In this document: piece by piece, positions 15,573-25,816 of the stretch | How positions within the stretch are numbered: the stretch's first letter is position 1 | How the letters are laid out: each line of letters opens with the position of its first letter | Assembly (NCBI GenBank): GCA_041552135.1 | Contig: JBFELL010000006.1 | Location: 1-36,660, forward strand | DNA length: 36,660 nucleotides | DNA from: SZUA-186 sp041552135 | Lineage (GTDB): Bacteria > Pseudomonadota > Gammaproteobacteria > UBA9214 | Direction of reading: 5' to 3' | Notes under the pieces: generated by a model | Databases searched by the model: none | What the model was told of the DNA's origin: nothing | The model's input: the letters and a program-made list of their open reading frames with translations, nothing else | Position numbers and translations under genes: made by a program

Positions 15573-15950
15573 ATGCCCCGTGAATTCCCCAGGACGCGCC
15601 GCGTCGGAGAACAGTTACAGCGCGAGCTGGCCGGGCTGGTGCGTGATGAAATCAAGGACCCGCGGCTCGGGATGATCAGCATCTCCGGCGCCACGGTGTC
15701 GCGCGACCTCGCGTATGCCACGGTGTATGTCTCGGTGCTGGGTGACGACAAGGCGGTCACCGAGTCCGTGGCGGTGCTCAATCGTGCCGCCGGTTTTCTG
15801 CGTCACCGGCTGGGGCAGTCAATGCGCATACGCACCGTGCCGCAGCTGAAATTCGAGTTCGACAGCTCGCTGCGTGACGGTGCACGCATGGACGCGCTGA
15901 TCAATGCGGCCGTCTCCGGCAACCGCCCTGAAGAGGATGAGACCGAGTAG
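15573..15950 (+). CDS. rbfA: Ribosome-binding factor A
   Basis: RbfA is a 30S assembly factor that acts near the 5' end of 16S rRNA and supports cold adaptation. This one has 125 residues, typical of the family. It has the N-terminal RVGEQLQRELAGLVRDEIKDPRLG, the VSRDLAYATVYVSVLG strand-helix, and the LKFEFDSSLRDGARMDALI ending of its single KH-like domain. The ribosome site is weak (GGA about eight bases before the ATG) and directly adjoins the palindrome at 15519-15560, the only unusual feature here. Confidence 0.96.
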   Translation: MPREFPRTRRVGEQLQRELAGLVRDEIKDPRLGMISISGATVSRDLAYATVYVSVLGDDKAVTESVAVLNRAAGFLRHRLGQSMRIRTVPQLKFEFDSSLRDGARMDALINAAVSGNRPEEDETE

Positions 15951-15996
15951 CGGCGCTGGCGGCCGGCATGCTGCATACAGGACGACAGGGTGAATT

Positions 15997-16920
15997 ATGC
16001 GACGACGCCACAGCAACCAACGCAAGGTCAACGGTATCCTGTTGCTCGACAAGCCGGCGGGCCTGACCTCGAATGCGGCACTGCAGCAGGTCAAGAAGCT
16101 GTTCCGGGCACGCAAGGCCGGTCACACCGGCAGCCTTGACCCGCTGGCCAGCGGCCTGCTGCCCGTCTGCATGGGCGAGGCAACCAAGGTCTCGGCCTTC
16201 CTGCTGGATGCCGACAAGCATTACCTGGTGTCGATGCGGCTCGGCGAGCGCACCACCACCGGCGATGCCGAGGGGGAGATCCTCGAGCAGCGCCCGGTCA
16301 GCGGTGTCTCCGAGGCGGGGCTGCGGGCGGTCATGGCCGGCTTTACGGGCGAGATCGAGCAGATCCCGCCGATGTATTCCGCCGTCAAGCACAAGGGGCA
16401 GCGGCTCTACAAACTCGCGCGCCAGGGCGTGGTGGTCGAACGCGAGTCCAGGAAAATCACCATTCATGACCTGCAGTTGCTTGATTTCGCGTCGCCGTCC
16501 GCCACCATCCGGGTGCGCTGCTCCAAGGGGACCTACGTGCGCACCCTGGTTGAGGATATCGGCGAGCAGCTGGGTTGCGGGGCACATGTGGCGGACCTGC
16601 GGCGGCTTGGTGTGGGGCCGTTCGACGAGCACGGCATGGTGACCATGGAGGCGCTGCAGGAGCGCCTGGCCGAGGCCGGCGAGGCGGGGCTGGACGCGCT
16701 GCTGCTGCCGATGGAGAGCGGCCTGGCCAACTGGCCGGATGTCCACCTCGTCGGCGATACGGCCTTCTACCTGCGCCAGGGCCAGCCGGTGCTGGTGCCG
16801 AAGGCACCGACCTCGGGGCTGGTGCGCCTCTACGAGGGCGAGTCACGGTTTCTTGGCGTCGGCGAGATCCTCGACGATGGCCGGGTGGCGCCGCGCAGGC
16901 TGCTGAATGCGGGGCGTTGA
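15997..16920 (+). CDS. truB: tRNA pseudouridine(55) synthase
   Basis: TruB converts U55 in the T loop of all elongator tRNAs to pseudouridine and acts as a tRNA-folding chaperone. The protein has 307 residues. The catalytic aspartate is Asp48 in AGHTGSLDPLASG, the same number as in E. coli. Also present are the KHYLVSMRLGERTTTGDAEG segment, the QIPPMYSAVKHKGQRLYKLAR motif, the CSKGTYVRTLVEDIG motif, and a C-terminal PUA-like domain. It is 46 bases after rbfA. A promoter for rpsO lies just downstream. Confidence 0.97.
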   Translation: MRRRHSNQRKVNGILLLDKPAGLTSNAALQQVKKLFRARKAGHTGSLDPLASGLLPVCMGEATKVSAFLLDADKHYLVSMRLGERTTTGDAEGEILEQRPVSGVSEAGLRAVMAGFTGEIEQIPPMYSAVKHKGQRLYKLARQGVVVERESRKITIHDLQLLDFASPSATIRVRCSKGTYVRTLVEDIGEQLGCGAHVADLRRLGVGPFDEHGMVTMEALQERLAEAGEAGLDALLLPMESGLANWPDVHLVGDTAFYLRQGQPVLVPKAPTSGLVRLYEGESRFLGVGEILDDGRVAPRRLLNAGR

Positions 16921-16944
16921 ATCCCCCGTATCCCCACGGATAGC

Positions 16945-16973
16945 TTGTGGCCGGGCCTGCCGGCAGTTAGAAT
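16945..16973 (+). promoter_or_regulatory. Internal promoter upstream of rpsO
   Basis: TTGTGG (16945-16950) and TAGAAT (16968-16973) are separated by exactly 17 bases. The start would be near 16980, about 36 bases before rpsO. E. coli also has a separate rpsO promoter at this place. Confidence 0.65.
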
Positions 16974-17015
16974 ACCCCGCTCGCTAAATTTGAAGTGTTT
17001 TTCGGGAGTTTTTCC

Positions 17016-17285
17016 ATGGCTTTAAGTGCCGAACAAAAAGGGCAGATCGTTTCCGACTACCAGCGCGGTGATGCCGACACCGGATCACCGGAAGTGCAGG
17101 TTGCCCTGCTGTCAGCCAACATCCAGCATCTGACGGATCATTTCAGCAAGCACAAGGGTGATCATCATTCACGCCAGGGGCTGCTGCGCATGGTTAACAA
17201 GCGCCGCAAGCTGCTTGATTACCTGAAGGGCAAGGACAGCAAACGTTACCAGGACCTCATCGGTCGTCTGGGTCTGCGTCGCTAA
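17016..17285 (+). CDS. rpsO: 30S ribosomal protein S15
   Basis: S15 is a primary 16S rRNA-binding protein of the small-subunit platform. This one has 89 residues, the exact family length. It contains the conserved DTGSPEVQVALLSANIQHLT and the HHSRQGLLRMVNKRRKLLDY helix. ATG 17016 follows GGGAG at a good distance; an open frame extends upstream to 16995 but is not needed. It is followed after 68 bases by pnp. In E. coli S15 represses its own translation through an mRNA pseudoknot; I did not attempt to fold one here. Confidence 0.98.
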   Translation: MALSAEQKGQIVSDYQRGDADTGSPEVQVALLSANIQHLTDHFSKHKGDHHSRQGLLRMVNKRRKLLDYLKGKDSKRYQDLIGRLGLRR

Positions 17286-17353
17286 TACCCGCCAGCAGCA
17301 ATACCATCCAGCATTTTTCAGACACCTTAATCATCAGTTAGGGGAATATCCTC

Positions 17354-19435
17354 GTGAGCGCAATCAAGAAATCGTTTCAATACGGTGACCAGACGGTCAC
17401 ACTGGAAACCGGCGAAATCGCCCGTCAGTGCAGCGCAGTTATTGTCAGCATGGGCGACACGCAGGTGCTCGCGACGGTCGTCGGTGACAAGCACCCCATG
17501 GAAGGACGCGACTTCTTCCCGCTGACAGTTGACTACCAGGAGAAGGGCTACGCCGCCGGCCAGATCCCCGGCAACTTTTTCCGCCGCGAGGGACGCCCGA
17601 GCGAGGCCGAGACCCTGTTGTGTCGTCTGGTGGACCGCCCGCTGCGGCCGCTGTTCCCCAAGGGTTTCACTCACGAGGTGCAGGTCATCCTGACGGTCAT
17701 CTCCTTCGACCCGCAGATTCCCCCGGATATTCCCGCGCTGATCGGTGCATCGGCCGCCATGTCGATTTCCGGCCTGCCGTTCAACGGCCCTGTCGGCGCC
17801 GCCCGTGTCGGTTACGTCGACGGCAACTACGTGCTCAACCCGACGGCCGACCAGATGGCGGTCTCCGCACTCGACCTGGTGGTCGCCGGTACCGAGAGTG
17901 CCGTGCTGATGGTCGAATCCGAGGCAAAGGAACTGCCGGAAGACGTCATGCTGGGTTCGGTGGTCTTCGGTCACGAACAGCAACAGGCCGTTATCAACGC
18001 CATCAAGGAACTGGCCGCCGAGGTCAATACCCCGCCGATGGAGTGGACGGCGCCGGAAGAGAATACGGCCCTGGCCGAGGCAGTGGAGAAGGAAGGCGCG
18101 GAAGCCATTGCAGCGGCCTACAAGGTGGCTGACAAGCAGGACCGTTATACCCTGCTCAGCAAGGTGCGCCAGGAGATCGTTGACAAGGTTGCCGATGACG
18201 AAGGCGGTTTCACCAGTGAGGAGGTCAAGGGCGCCATCGGCAAGCTGGAGAAGAAAACCGTGCGTGGCCGCATCCTCGTCGGTGAGGCACGCATCGACGG
18301 TCGCGACACCAGCACGGTGCGCCCGATCAGCATCCGCACGGGCGTGTTGCCACGCGCACACGGCTCGGCGCTGTTCACGCGTGGCGAGACCCAGGCGCTG
18401 GTCGTTACCACGCTCGGCACCGAGCGCGATGGCCAGCTGATCGATTCGTTGTCCGGCTCCTACAAGGAGCAGTTCATGCTGCACTACAATTTCCCGCCCT
18501 ACTGTGTCGGCGAGACCGGCCGCGTCGGCGGTACCAAGCGCCGCGAGGTGGGCCATGGCAAACTGGCCAAGCGCGGTGTCAGTGCGGTGATGCCGAATCA
18601 GGATGATTTTCCCTATACTATCCGCATTGTTTCCGAGATCACCGAGTCCAACGGCTCCAGTTCCATGGCCAGCGTCTGCGGCAGCAGCCTGTCCATGATG
18701 GATGCCGGCGTGCCGACCAGTGCACCGGTCGCCGGTGTGGCCATGGGCCTCATCAAGGAAGGTGGCGACTATGCCGTGCTGACCGATATCCTCGGTGACG
18801 AGGACCACCTCGGCGACATGGACTTCAAGGTTGCCGGCACCCGCAGTGGTGTGACCGCGCTGCAGATGGATATCAAGATCCAGGGCATCACACGCGAGAT
18901 CATGGAAAAGGCGCTGGCCCAGGCCAACGACGGGCGCATGCACATCCTTGGCGAGATGAACAAGGCCATCGAGGCGCCGCGCGAGGAGGTCTCGAAGTTC
19001 GCCCCGCGCTACATCACCATGAAGATCAACCCCGACAAGATCCGCGATGTCATCGGCAAGGGTGGCGCTACCATCCGCTCCATCACGGATGAGACCGGCG
19101 CCAGCATCGATATCGATGATGCCGGCAACATCAAGATTGCCTCCGTCGATTTCGAGGCCGGCAACGAGGCGCGCCGTCGGGTCGAGCTGATCACCGCCGA
19201 CGTCGAGGTCGGTACCGTGTATGACGGCAAGGTCGCCAAGCTGATGGATTTCGGTGCCTTCGTCACCATCCTGCCCGGCAAGGACGGCCTGGTGCACATC
19301 TCGCAGATCTGCGAGGAGCGCGTGCAGAATGTCAGCGACAAGCTGTCAGAGGGCGACATGGTCAAGGTCAAGGTGCTTGAGGTCGACAAGCAGGGTCGCA
19401 TCCGCCTGAGCATGAAGGCGGTGGGGCAGGATTGA
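17354..19435 (+). CDS. pnp: Polynucleotide phosphorylase
   Basis: PNPase is the phosphorolytic 3'-5' exoribonuclease of RNA decay and a core of the degradosome. The 693-residue protein has two RNase PH domains (the first about 1-210, the second from about 310, containing the catalytic-core segment HYNFPPYCVGETGRVGGTKRREVGHG), a helical linker between them, then a KH domain (KINPDKIRDVIGKGGATIRS, about 557) and an S1 domain (VGTVYDGKVAKLMDFGAFV, about 618). The start is GTG 17354, preceded by AGGGGA. The 68-base rpsO-pnp spacer shows no long stem like the RNase III-processed pnp leader of E. coli, so that mode of autoregulation is not evident. Confidence 0.98.
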   Translation: MSAIKKSFQYGDQTVTLETGEIARQCSAVIVSMGDTQVLATVVGDKHPMEGRDFFPLTVDYQEKGYAAGQIPGNFFRREGRPSEAETLLCRLVDRPLRPLFPKGFTHEVQVILTVISFDPQIPPDIPALIGASAAMSISGLPFNGPVGAARVGYVDGNYVLNPTADQMAVSALDLVVAGTESAVLMVESEAKELPEDVMLGSVVFGHEQQQAVINAIKELAAEVNTPPMEWTAPEENTALAEAVEKEGAEAIAAAYKVADKQDRYTLLSKVRQEIVDKVADDEGGFTSEEVKGAIGKLEKKTVRGRILVGEARIDGRDTSTVRPISIRTGVLPRAHGSALFTRGETQALVVTTLGTERDGQLIDSLSGSYKEQFMLHYNFPPYCVGETGRVGGTKRREVGHGKLAKRGVSAVMPNQDDFPYTIRIVSEITESNGSSSMASVCGSSLSMMDAGVPTSAPVAGVAMGLIKEGGDYAVLTDILGDEDHLGDMDFKVAGTRSGVTALQMDIKIQGITREIMEKALAQANDGRMHILGEMNKAIEAPREEVSKFAPRYITMKINPDKIRDVIGKGGATIRSITDETGASIDIDDAGNIKIASVDFEAGNEARRRVELITADVEVGTVYDGKVAKLMDFGAFVTILPGKDGLVHISQICEERVQNVSDKLSEGDMVKVKVLEVDKQGRIRLSMKAVGQD

Positions 19436-19456
19436 CCACCCGTCGAAATGCCATGA

Positions 19457-19482
19457 AAAAAGGGGCCGGCTGGCCCCTTTTT
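19457..19482. terminator. Bidirectional terminator between pnp and the Sel1 gene
   Basis: AAAAAGGGGCC (19457-19467) pairs with GGCCCCTTTTT (19472-19482) around GGCT. The T run on the plus strand ends the rpsO-pnp transcript, and the A run gives a T tail on the minus strand for the converging Sel1-repeat gene that stops at 19502. Confidence 0.92.
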
Positions 19483-19501
19483 ACTGTGTCACCGGTACGG
19501 C

Positions 19502-20764
19502 TCACTTGTGCTCAGCGACCTGCTGCTGGCTGGTGATCACCATCGCGTGGGTCTTGTTCTTGGTGCAGCCCAGGGCATAACGGTCATTGAGAAGACACTC
19601 CAGGCTGTGCTCCTTGCCCCAGCCGGTCTTGACGGCATAGCCCTTTTCTTCTGCGGCCTCGTCAAATGCGGACACCTCGTCGCTGGCTGCCGGTTCGTTC
19701 GCGACGACGTTTATCACCAGGTTGCGGTAGGTGATGGTGAAGGCGCCGGCAGCGGAGAAATGGCTGATGATGGCCTTGGTCTTGAACTTGATGGTGTTCG
19801 TGCCGGTCTTGCGGACCTGGTCGTCACTGAAACAGACGATCCTGTCTTTCTCGGTACGGCAGTTGTTGATGGCGGAGGGCAGCCAGGCAACTGGCTGCTC
19901 GTCGCGACTCCAGTTGCCCAGCATGAGGCTTTCCATTGTAACCACCGTTGAGGCGCCGCTGGCAGTTGCCGGTGTATTCGCCGGTTTCGTGTCGGCAGTG
20001 GTGCTTGCCCGTGCGTTTGCCGCCTTTGCTGTCATGTCTTGCTGCTTCGCCGGCTTGTGGCTGGCGGCCTGCATTTCCATGCGCTCGGTGACATCGATCA
20101 TTTCACCGCGCGCCTGGTCAAAACCGCCGTCGACCGCCTTCGTGAACCATGCCAGTGCCTTGCGGTAATTCCTGCGGGTGCCGTTGCCTTCTGCATGGAT
20201 CTTGCCGAGATAGTATTGTGCCGGTGCATAACCGTCATCAGCCGCAACACTGAGCCACTTCAGCGCCTGCTTGCCGTTTTTCCCGACACCGGAGCCTTCG
20301 TAGTGGGCGAGGCCGAGCTTGTAGGCGGCCTTGATGTGCCCCTGGCTGGCGGCCTTCTCATACCAGCCGAGCGCCTGCCCGAGATCCATGTTTGTACCAT
20401 TGCCCTTGCTGAGCATGTTGCCGATATTGTACTGGCTACCGGCATTGCCCTGTTCCGCCCGCTGCAGTTCGCTGCTGTAACTGGCCTGGCTGGCTTGCAT
20501 CAGGTCGAGGCGCGACACGGCCCTGGTGTTCCCCTGTTTGGCTGCCTTGCCATACCACTCGAGGGCCTTGTCGCGATCGGCTTTCACCCCGCGGCCATTC
20601 TGGTACATGGAGCCGACGTTGTATTGCGCCTCGCTGTCGCCCCGTTGGGCTTGCTGGAGTGTTTCCCTGAACAGGGTCACCCAGATGTCGTTGCCGGCGG
20701 CGGCCCCGACGCTGACCAGCAGCATGATTGCGCATTGCAGATACCTGAACATGCTTTTACCCAT
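19502..20764 (-). CDS. Secreted Sel1-repeat protein with a novel C-terminal domain
   Basis: This 420-residue protein has an N-terminal signal-like hydrophobic segment (CAIMLLVSVGAAAG, cleavage likely near residue 24), so it is probably periplasmic. Residues about 30-225 form Sel1-like (TPR-type) repeats, seen as recurring units such as AQYNVGSMYQNGRGV, ALEWYGKAAKQG and AQYYLGKIHAEGNG. A Thr/Ala/Lys-rich linker (about 230-275) follows, then about 140 residues of unrecognised, possibly beta-rich domain with four cysteines (in NNCRTEK, IVCFSD, LECLLND and LGCTKN) that may form disulfides. ATG 20764 is preferred over GTG 20788 because of an upstream GAGAG site and a compact signal peptide. Sel1 repeats usually mediate protein contacts; the function is unknown. 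Confidence 0.82.
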   Translation of the reverse strand: MGKSMFRYLQCAIMLLVSVGAAAGNDIWVTLFRETLQQAQRGDSEAQYNVGSMYQNGRGVKADRDKALEWYGKAAKQGNTRAVSRLDLMQASQASYSSELQRAEQGNAGSQYNIGNMLSKGNGTNMDLGQALGWYEKAASQGHIKAAYKLGLAHYEGSGVGKNGKQALKWLSVAADDGYAPAQYYLGKIHAEGNGTRRNYRKALAWFTKAVDGGFDQARGEMIDVTERMEMQAASHKPAKQQDMTAKAANARASTTADTKPANTPATASGASTVVTMESLMLGNWSRDEQPVAWLPSAINNCRTEKDRIVCFSDDQVRKTGTNTIKFKTKAIISHFSAAGAFTITYRNLVINVVANEPAASDEVSAFDEAAEEKGYAVKTGWGKEHSLECLLNDRYALGCTKNKTHAMVITSQQQVAEHK

Positions 20765-20954
20765 GGGTCGTCTCTCGGTGTTTTGCACGAACTGTGACCG
20801 TGACTGTGTACTTATGTATGAAACCTGTAACGGCGTACCGGGGTTTGCCTTTAATATATGTTCCTGTGTGAATTTATATTTTTCCTGAATAACATATAGA
20901 TGTCGAATTATATTGATGTGGTTTATGGTAATTCAGGGCGGATCCCGGCAGGGC
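20765..20954. promoter_or_regulatory. AT-rich spacer upstream of the Sel1 gene
   Basis: This stretch is much more AT-rich than its GC-rich surroundings, especially 20850-20935, and has no gene. On the minus strand it contains a perfect TATAAT (20907-20912) and other -10-like hexamers that could serve the Sel1 gene. No good -35 is found at 17 bases, so no promoter is assigned firmly. Confidence 0.35.
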
Positions 20955-21914
20955 TCAGAGATGCTCCCGCAGATGCCGGCAGATGCGTGTCTCCAGCCAG
21001 TAGCGGGGCCGGAAGGGGGTATTGCCGGCAATGAAGCCGACATGGCCACCGGCACTGGTCAGTTCCAGCGTGGTTGCCGGACTGAGCATGGCCGCGTCCG
21101 GTATTGCGGCACTCGGCAGGAAGGGATCGTCCCGTGAGTGGAGGATGAGGGTCGGCGTTGTGACATCCCGCAGAAACCCGTGGCTGCTGCAGCGGCTGTA
21201 GTAATCATCCACATCGCGAAAGCCGTGCAGGGGGGCGGTGATGGCATCGTCGAACTGACGGAAGGTTTTCAGATCGGCCAGTGGTTCGGCTGGCCGTGGT
21301 GTTGCGAGCCGCCGGGTCTTGGCCGCTACGGACCGCCGCAGCTTCTGCAGCAGGTGTCGCTGGTAGATGCGTGACAGCCCGCGTTCGAGTTTGCGTGCGG
21401 CCTGGTCCAGGTCAAACGGCACCGAGACGGCGATGGCGGTTGCCAGGCCATTGTCACTGCCGGTTTCGCCGAGCCATTTGAGCAGGACGTTGCCGCCCAG
21501 CGAGTAGCCGATGGCGGCAAGCGGTGTTGACGGCAGCCGTTTGCGGATATGCCGTACCACGGTTGCCAGGTCGCCGGTCTCACCGGAGTGGTAGCTGCGC
21601 GGCAAGCGGTTGGGCTCCCCGCTGCAGCCGCGGAAGTACATCAGCACGGCGCGGTAGCCGCTGGCCGTGAGTGCCCGCAGTATGCCGCCGGCATAGTGTG
21701 ATTGCAGCGAGCCCTCGAGTCCGTGCAGCACCAGCACGACCGGCCTGCCGTCATCGCCGGCCCAGTCGAGGTCAATAAAGTCGCCGTCGGCAAGTTCCAG
21801 TCGTTCCCGCTGCAACGCCGGGTAGGTACGGCTGCGGAACAGGGTGGGATAAAGGGTCTGCAGGTGGGGACCCGGCAGCCACCAGGCGGGCCGGAATGTG
21901 CTGGTGGTGATCAT
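20955..21914 (-). CDS. YheT-family alpha/beta hydrolase
   Basis: This 319-residue cytosolic alpha/beta-hydrolase is of the YheT type (E. coli YheT relatives, putative esterases). The family N-terminus FRPAWWLPGPHLQTLYPTLF is clear. The oxyanion-hole region is VLHGLEGS (63-70), the nucleophile is Ser138 in GYSLGGN, the acid is in the SRDDPFLP loop, and the histidine is in GGHVGFI near the end. ATG 21914 is chosen because homology begins there; an upstream methionine at 21974 would add 20 unrelated residues. The natural substrate is unknown. It lies between the Sel1 gene and acs on the same strand but is separated from both by long spacers, so it is probably transcribed alone. Confidence 0.9.
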   Translation of the reverse strand: MITTSTFRPAWWLPGPHLQTLYPTLFRSRTYPALQRERLELADGDFIDLDWAGDDGRPVVLVLHGLEGSLQSHYAGGILRALTASGYRAVLMYFRGCSGEPNRLPRSYHSGETGDLATVVRHIRKRLPSTPLAAIGYSLGGNVLLKWLGETGSDNGLATAIAVSVPFDLDQAARKLERGLSRIYQRHLLQKLRRSVAAKTRRLATPRPAEPLADLKTFRQFDDAITAPLHGFRDVDDYYSRCSSHGFLRDVTTPTLILHSRDDPFLPSAAIPDAAMLSPATTLELTSAGGHVGFIAGNTPFRPRYWLETRICRHLREHL

Positions 21915-22028
21915 CGCTTTACCAGGCGCGGGCAGGCAAGGTCCCGAGTCGGGTTGGGCCTGCAACACACACATCGGGATGGCGTTCCCGTGTTGAATGG
22001 CACAGCCTTTAGCCCCAGGGATGAAATA

Positions 22029-22089
22029 GCCACGGAATCACACGGAAAAGATAGATATTGCTGGAGAATATTCCGTGTGCTTCCGTGGC
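22029..22089. repeat. CCACGGAA inverted repeat
   Basis: A 19-base arm starting GCCACGGAATCACACGG (22029-22047) is mirrored at 22071-22089 (TTCCGTGTGCTTCCGTGGC) with a single mismatch and a 23-base loop. Each arm itself has two CACGGAA units about ten bases apart. It sits in the 240-base spacer between acs (-) and the YheT-type gene (-). There is no T tail on the minus strand. It looks like another dispersed intergenic palindrome. Confidence 0.85.
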
Positions 22090-22154
22090 CAGTATGACGT
22101 CGATTTACTCGGCACCGACCGGGTGCAATCGGGTTCTGATCGCTTTCAACCCGA

Positions 22155-24089
<1,935 letters not shown>

Positions 24090-24142
24090 GGGACTCCTCC
24101 TGTGTGTGTTCGGCCCGGCCTGACCGGGTGTCCGGTTGATCA

Positions 24143-25144
24143 TTATAACGAGCGTTTTGGTGGTGAACAGCGGTTTGCCGGTGCCTGGGCCGGTGCTGCA
24201 TCGCCGAGCCAGGCCGCCGGTGCCGGCAGGCTGCGGCAACCGGGGATTGAATCCGGTGTCCAGTGTTCGATGGCCCATTGCCAGAGCTCGTCGAGGCTCG
24301 CCTGCTGCGCTCCATCCGGCAATGGCTGGCGCAGGAATTCCAGTGCGTCACGCAGGGTGGCAACCGGGTCGCCGGTGTCGATGTGGCGGGCGCGGGTCTG
24401 CTTGCTGAGTTTCTCGCCGGCCAGGTTTGCCGCCACCGGGAGGTGGGCGTAATCCGGCCTGGCATAACCCAGCAATTGCTGCAGGTGTACCTGGCGTGGT
24501 GTGGAATCCAGCAGGTCGGCGCCGCGCACGACATGGGTGATACCCTGATCGGCGTCATCGACGACTACGGCGAGCTGGTAGGCCACGAGCCTGTCCGCCC
24601 GGCGCACGACAAAATCGCCGCATTGATCGCGCAGCGAATGCTGCACGCGGCCTTGCAGCCGGTCATGCACGCTCAGCAGGCTGTCACCTGCCACGACACG
24701 CAGGGAACGCGCCTTGCGTCCCGGTGGCATGCCGTTGCGGCAGGTGCCCGGATAGACGGGGCCGGCATCGCCGTGGACGGCGCTGTCGGCAATTTCCCGG
24801 CGGGTGCAGGCGCAATCATACACGGCGCCGCAACGGTGCAGTGTCTCCAGTGCGGATTCGTAATAGGACTTGCGCCGGCTTTGATAAACGACCGGTCCGT
24901 CCCACTGCATGCCGAACTGTTCGATGCTGTGCAGAATAGCCTGTGTAGCCCCCGGGACCTCCCGCGGCGGGTCGATGTCCTCGATGCGCAGCAGCCATTC
25001 CCCGCGGTGATGTCGGGCATCCAGGTAACTGCCCACGGCTGCGACCAGGGAGCCGAAGTGCAGCGGTCCGGTCGGGGAGGGGGCAAACCGGCCGCGGTAG
25101 GCGTTGACCGGGGGCTGGTCCCGGGGTTTCGTATCAGCGGTCAT
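24143..25144 (-). CDS. gluQ: Glutamyl-Q tRNA(Asp) synthetase
   Basis: GluQ (YadB) is a shortened glutamyl-tRNA synthetase without the anticodon-binding domain. It glutamylates the queuosine base of tRNA-Asp. The protein has 333 residues, slightly longer than the usual ~300. It shows the class I HIGH-equivalent PSPTGPLHFGSL near residue 23, the KMSKS-equivalent EKLSKQT, and zinc ligands in DCACTRRE and YPGTC. It lies downstream of dksA on the same strand, as in enterics, with a terminator-like hairpin between the two. queF, a queuosine biosynthesis gene, is also in the window but in a different operon. Confidence 0.95.
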   Translation of the reverse strand: MTADTKPRDQPPVNAYRGRFAPSPTGPLHFGSLVAAVGSYLDARHHRGEWLLRIEDIDPPREVPGATQAILHSIEQFGMQWDGPVVYQSRRKSYYESALETLHRCGAVYDCACTRREIADSAVHGDAGPVYPGTCRNGMPPGRKARSLRVVAGDSLLSVHDRLQGRVQHSLRDQCGDFVVRRADRLVAYQLAVVVDDADQGITHVVRGADLLDSTPRQVHLQQLLGYARPDYAHLPVAANLAGEKLSKQTRARHIDTGDPVATLRDALEFLRQPLPDGAQQASLDELWQWAIEHWTPDSIPGCRSLPAPAAWLGDAAPAQAPANRCSPPKRSL

Positions 25145-25160
25145 TGTCCGGTGCTGTCAG

Positions 25161-25188
25161 AAATAATAAAGCCGGCAGGTGCCGGCTT
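25161..25188 (-). terminator. Partial terminator between dksA and gluQ
   Basis: On the minus strand AAGCCGGC pairs with GCCGGCTT (25169-25176 with 25181-25188, four-base loop) and is followed by TTTATTATTT (25168-25161). The imperfect T tail suggests leaky termination, so gluQ would be expressed at a fraction of dksA. A comparable terminator between dksA and gluQ is described for Shigella. Confidence 0.75.
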
Positions 25189-25219
25189 CGCTAACAAGGG
25201 TATCGCGGACTGTCTCCGG

Positions 25220-25816
25220 TCATCCCATCTGTTTTTCCTTGATCTCGTCGAGTATCTTGCAGTCGATGCACAGCGTCGCCGTGGGTCGTGCCTCGAGACG
25301 CTTGACGCCGATCTCCACGCCACAGGCCTCGCAGTAACCGTATTCATCATTCTCGAGGTTCTGCATGGACTCCTCGATCTTTTTGATGAGCTTGCGTTCC
25401 CGGTCACGGGCGCGCAGTTCCATGCTGAATTCGGACTCCTGCGTTGCGCGGTCGTTCGGATCCGGGAAATTGGCGGCATCGTCCTGCATGTGATGGACGG
25501 TGCGGTCGACTTCTTCCATGAGTTCCATTTTCCACGCCTGCAGGATATTGCGGAAATGCTCGACCTGCTTGTCGTTCATGTACTCCTCGCCCTTCATTTC
25601 CTTGTAGGCCGCGATACCCGGTACCGGGCCGACCTGCGAGGTGGTCCCGCGTCTTGCCTTACTGGTCTTTCTGGACGCTGTCTTTTTCTTCGCTGCAGCC
25701 GATTTCTTTGGTGCAGCCTTCTTCTTGCTGGCGGCTTTTTTAACCGCCTTTTTCCTGGCGACGGATTTCTTTTTCGTCGCGGTTTTCGCTTGCGCTGATT
25801 TCTTCTTGACAGCCAT
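25220..25816 (-). CDS. dksA: RNA polymerase-binding factor DksA with basic N-terminal tail
   Basis: DksA enters the secondary channel of RNA polymerase and, with ppGpp, controls rRNA and stress promoters. The core (residues ~66-198) matches E. coli DksA: the coiled-coil tip DDAANFPDPNDRATQ with its conserved aspartates, and the zinc site CEAC...CIDC. The protein is 198 residues against about 151 in E. coli. The extra length is a Lys/Ala-rich N-terminal tail with 21 Lys and 4 Arg in the first 56 residues, resembling histone-H1-like or AlgP-type tails. ATG 25816 follows GGGGAT at a good distance; the GTG two codons earlier is less likely. No start lies close to the core before Met80, so the tail appears real. 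Confidence 0.95.
   Translation of the reverse strand: MAVKKKSAQAKTATKKKSVARKKAVKKAASKKKAAPKKSAAAKKKTASRKTSKARRGTTSQVGPVPGIAAYKEMKGEEYMNDKQVEHFRNILQAWKMELMEEVDRTVHHMQDDAANFPDPNDRATQESEFSMELRARDRERKLIKKIEESMQNLENDEYGYCEACGVEIGVKRLEARPTATLCIDCKILDEIKEKQMG

Noticed and set aside
17327..19297. 656-codon open frame on the minus strand
   Set aside because: Antisense shadow of pnp, with His/Asp/Gly-rich meaningless translation.
24263..25798. 511-codon plus-strand frame
   Set aside because: It lies opposite gluQ and dksA, both secure by motifs and by their conserved gene order.
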